Assembly (NCBI GenBank): GCA_028869035.1
Contig: JAGWTL010000229.1
Location: 1 to 5,077 of the forward strand
DNA length: 5,077 nt
Source of the DNA: Burkholderiales bacterium
Lineage (GTDB): Bacteria > Pseudomonadota > Gammaproteobacteria > Burkholderiales > Burkholderiaceae_C
Direction: 5' to 3'
The notes beneath the pieces were generated by a model that was not told the DNA's origin, ran no database searches, and saw only the letters and a program-made list of their open reading frames with translations. Both the position numbers and the translations under genes were made by a program. This document shows positions 1 to 5,077 of this stretch, piece by piece; within the stretch, counting starts at the first letter, position 1; every line of letters begins with the position of its first letter.

Positions 1-1140
1 ACCCAGCAGACGCAGTGAAGCATCGCGCGCCCAGGCCATGGGCCCCTCCAGATGGAAGATCTCGCCATTGCGGATGGCGCGGGCCTGCACCCGCGCACAA
101 CGTTGCCAGCGGTTGAGGGCATAACGCTGCAGCAGCGTGGGCACGTCCAGCACGCCATCGACCAGCGCCACCTGGCGCCCCAGTTCGGCCGCGTCCTCGA
201 TGGCCATGCCGGCCCCCTGGGCGAGATAGGGGCGCATGGGGTGTGCGGCATCGCCCAGCAGCGCCACATGACCGCGCGCCATCTGGTCGGCTGCGCTCAG
301 GGGCGGACGGTCGCACAGCACCCAGAGGCGCCAGGCCGGCACGGCCTCGATCAAGGCGCGCAAGTCGCTGCAGGCCTGTCCCAACGCCGCCTGCAGGTCG
401 GCCGCGTTGGCGCCGTGGTCCCAATCCTCGAGTTCGCCATGGACATGCCCGTGCACGATGGCCACGACATTGAGCCACTCGCCGCCGCGCACGGGGTACT
501 GCACCACGTGCAAACGCGGCCCCAGCCAGGCCGTCACCTGCTGGCTGCGTTGTGCGGCCGGCAGGCTGGTCTGCGGCAGCATGGCGCGATAGGCCAGGTG
601 CCCGGCCACACGCGGTGGACCGTCATCGAGGAGTTGCTTGCGCACCCGGCTCCACAGGCCATCGGCCGCGATCAGGGCGTCGCCCTCCACGTCCAGGCCG
701 TCATCCAGGCTCAGGCCGACAGCGCCGTCCGTCTCCACATAACGGTTTACCGTCTTGCCGGTGTGCAGCCAGACGGCGTCGCGCTGCTGCAGGGCGTTCA
801 GCAGCAACCGCTGCAGATCGGCACGATGGATGGTGGTATAGGGCGCGCCGTAGCGCTGCACCGTGGTCTGCCCCAAGGGCAATACACCCAGCTCGGCCCC
901 GCTGAGGGCGTGACGCACCTGCAGCCTGTCGGGGAAAGCCGCCACCTGGCGCAATGCCGTGTCCAGGCCCCAGTCCTGCAGCACGCGCACGACATTGGGC
1001 CCCATCTGGATGCCCGCCCCCACCTCGTTGAAGGTGTCCGCGCGTTCATAGAGGCGGACATGGCAGCCGGCCTTTGAGCAGGCCAGGCCGGCGGCCAGGC
1101 CGCCTATGCCGCCCCCAGCAATCAGGATGTCAGTGTGCAT
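1..1140 (-). CDS. FAD-dependent aromatic-ring monooxygenase, group A (3' end outside window)
   Basis: Partial gene: 380 codons from the ATG at 1140 stay open to the window edge. The product resembles group A flavoprotein monooxygenases of the salicylate / 3-hydroxybenzoate / 6-hydroxynicotinate hydroxylase type, which use FAD, NAD(P)H and O2 to hydroxylate an aromatic ring in the cytoplasm. Visible motifs: N-terminal Rossmann fold ILIAGGGIGGLAAGLA (residues 5-20) with the ribose-binding acid E32 in YER; GAGIQMGPN (41-49); HRADL (105-109); the DG motif around GDALIAADG (153-161); and the FAD ribityl-binding GD motif LGDAAHPM (295-302) followed by AQGAGMAIEDA (307-317). There is no signal peptide. 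Family members are usually about 380-400 residues, so probably only a short tail is missing. It starts 31 bases after parC, and the start fits because the Rossmann strand begins at residue 4. No good Shine-Dalgarno is visible. The family call is firm, but the substrate cannot be read from sequence; a UbiH-type role in ubiquinone synthesis seems less likely than aromatic catabolism. Confidence 0.9.
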   Translation of the reverse strand, partial: MHTDILIAGGGIGGLAAGLACSKAGCHVRLYERADTFNEVGAGIQMGPNVVRVLQDWGLDTALRQVAAFPDRLQVRHALSGAELGVLPLGQTTVQRYGAPYTTIHRADLQRLLLNALQQRDAVWLHTGKTVNRYVETDGAVGLSLDDGLDVEGDALIAADGLWSRVRKQLLDDGPPRVAGHLAYRAMLPQTSLPAAQRSQQVTAWLGPRLHVVQYPVRGGEWLNVVAIVHGHVHGELEDWDHGANAADLQAALGQACSDLRALIEAVPAWRLWVLCDRPPLSAADQMARGHVALLGDAAHPMRPYLAQGAGMAIEDAAELGRQVALVDGVLDVPTLLQRYALNRWQRCARVQARAIRNGEIFHLEGPMAWARDASLRLLG

Positions 1141-1171
1141 CGGGGTCTGATTCTGCCCGACAGCTGACGAC
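1141..1171 (-). other. 31-base gap between parC and the monooxygenase gene
   Basis: This is the only non-coding stretch of any length. It contains no GC-rich hairpin followed by T residues, so no intrinsic terminator separates parC from the monooxygenase, and no convincing -35/-10 pair is visible. The simplest reading is read-through from parC. No purine-rich Shine-Dalgarno lies at the usual distance from the ATG at 1140: the last bases before it read CAGACCCCG. Expression of the monooxygenase may therefore be weak or depend on ribosomes finishing parC. Confidence 0.6.
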
Positions 1172-3511
<2,340 letters not shown>

Positions 3512-3518
3512 GGGGTCT
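3512..3518 (-). promoter_or_regulatory. 7-base transglycosylase-parC junction with weak ribosome binding
   Basis: The transglycosylase TGA (3519-3521) is followed by AGACCCC and then the parC ATG. Only a weak GAAGA-like purine run, formed partly by the stop codon itself, lies upstream; there is no GGAGG. With so short a gap, ribosomes ending the transglycosylase probably reinitiate on parC, tying the parC level to translation of the upstream gene. This is inference from spacing. Confidence 0.5.
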
Positions 3519-4249
3519 TCAGTAGTTCAGGGCCCAATGCGACTCGGCGTCGTCGATGCGGGCCAGCTGGGAAGCTTGTGCGGCACGCCAGGTCGGCGGC
3601 TTGAGCACGGTGTACAGGGCCAGCACGGTGCGCACGTAGTCCTGGGTCTCGCGTATGGGTGGCACCTGGTTGCCGGCCTTGCGCACCGTGCGCAGACCGG
3701 CGTTGTAGGCCGCCAGCACCAGGTCCAGGCGTTCGGGGAATTTGTCAAGCAGGCGACGCAGATGACGGCTGCCGATCTGGATATTGGTGCGTGCATCGAT
3801 GAGCTGGCGTGCCACCGGACGACGCCGGACATCGGCCAGGCCATAACCACGCGCCGTGGCCGGCATGAGCTGCATGAGCCCCACCGCACCCTTGGGCGAC
3901 ACGGCATCGGCATCGAAGCCCGATTCGGTGGCGATCAGGGCCTGCAGCAGTTCGTAATCGATGCCATGCGCGCGCGCGGCCTCGCGCAGCAGGTGGCGCA
4001 CGGCCTTGTAGTCGGGCGAGATTTCAAAGAAGGCATGCAGCCGCGTGGGCGCCATGGGCACGCCGCGCGCGCGCGCGGCGTTTTCGGGCACCTCGTCCGA
4101 GAAATAGAGCTCGTAGCGTTCGTCCACGCGCTCGGTGGCAAAGTGGGTCACGCCCTTCTCGTTGACATAGGCCCAGACGTCGGCGCGCGCCACACCCTGC
4201 CCCAAGAGGAGGAGCATGGCCAGCACAACGAGGACCGGGCGAGTCAACA

Positions 4250-4250
<1 letters not shown>
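3519..4250 (-). CDS. Secreted lytic transglycosylase, SLT (GH23) domain
   Basis: A 243-residue periplasmic peptidoglycan lytic transglycosylase, expected to cleave the MurNAc-GlcNAc bond with formation of 1,6-anhydro-MurNAc. Residues 1-23 form a Sec signal peptide: R4, a hydrophobic core (V6-L16) and a VARA|D signal peptidase I site with no lipobox cysteine. Residues 24-50 (DVWAYVNEKGVTHFATE at 24-40) look like the small DUF4124-type module found on many betaproteobacterial SLT proteins. An Ala/Arg-rich linker follows. The SLT domain spans about 95-215: catalytic E109 in ATESGFDADAVSPKGAVG, GLMQLMPATARGYG (124-137), NIQIGSRHL (156-164), AYNAG (181-185) and the late ETQDYV (201-206). The frame is open upstream to 4502, but that stretch lies inside parE, and the signal peptide plus a strong Shine-Dalgarno fix the start at 4250. 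The ATG shares one base with the parE TGA. It is cytoplasmically unrelated to topoisomerase IV, so its position reflects shared expression and not a complex. Confidence 0.93.
3965..3978 (-). repeat. Alternating purine-pyrimidine tract in the transglycosylase gene
   Basis: Fourteen bases alternate pyrimidine and purine (CATG followed by CG repeats), encoding the A-R-A-H-G stretch at residues 91-96 just before the SLT catalytic domain. It is the second of two such tracts within about 110 bases. Alternating CG DNA can adopt Z-form when negatively supercoiled, but Ala-Arg codons in GC-rich genes produce such runs readily, so function is uncertain. Confidence 0.55.
4064..4077 (-). repeat. (CG)7 dinucleotide run in the transglycosylase gene
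   Basis: Seven perfect CG dinucleotides encode the Ala/Arg linker at residues 58-63, between the small N-terminal module and the SLT domain. Gain or loss of one unit would shift the frame before the catalytic domain. The run is self-complementary and Z-DNA prone. It can also be explained by GCG/CGC codon preference, so phase variation is only a possibility. Confidence 0.6.

Positions 4251-5077
<827 letters not shown>

Noticed and set aside
52..1077. A 341-codon open frame on the plus strand opposite the monooxygenase
   Set aside because: Low-complexity His/Gln/Gly composition, no domain, fully overlapped by an intact flavoprotein gene whose motifs are all in place.
1141..1171. Possible terminator or promoter between parC and the monooxygenase
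   Set aside because: Only a 6-base CAGCTG palindrome is present, with no stem-loop plus T-run and no credible -35/-10 pair.

Overview
The window looks like chromosomal DNA from a GC-rich betaproteobacterium, probably Burkholderiales and possibly Comamonadaceae. This rests on the GC-rich coding bias, on ParC/ParE motifs that read as betaproteobacterial, and on the parE / lytic transglycosylase / parC order. The taxonomic call comes from recognition, not from a search. There are no RNA genes, mobile elements, CRISPR arrays, prophage traces or large repeats. Almost every base is coding, and all four genes lie on the minus strand, so transcription runs from right to left.

In transcription order: (1) 4250-5077 is the last 275 codons of parE, the ATPase/TOPRIM subunit of topoisomerase IV, whose 5' part lies outside the window. 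(2) 3519-4250 is a 243-residue secreted lytic transglycosylase whose ATG overlaps the parE stop by one base (TGATG) and which has a strong Shine-Dalgarno sequence inside the parE end. (3) 1172-3511 is a complete 779-residue parC, starting 7 bases after the transglycosylase stop. (4) 1-1140 holds the first 380 codons of a group A FAD-dependent aromatic-ring monooxygenase that starts 31 bases after parC and runs off the left edge.

The spacing (1-base overlap, 7 bases, 31 bases) and the lack of any terminator-like hairpin suggest a single transcription unit. ParE and ParC together form the A2B2 topoisomerase IV that decatenates sister chromosomes. The transglycosylase between them cuts peptidoglycan in the periplasm. 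The monooxygenase has no evident link to topology and may simply be a downstream neighbour. The operon promoter must lie upstream of position 5077.

I found no clearly new biological system. The points most worth a second look are the cell-wall enzyme translationally coupled between the two topoisomerase IV subunits, the Gln/Asp residues at the quinolone-contact positions of ParC, and the monooxygenase of unknown substrate. Long open frames on the opposite strand are shadows of GC-rich codon use.
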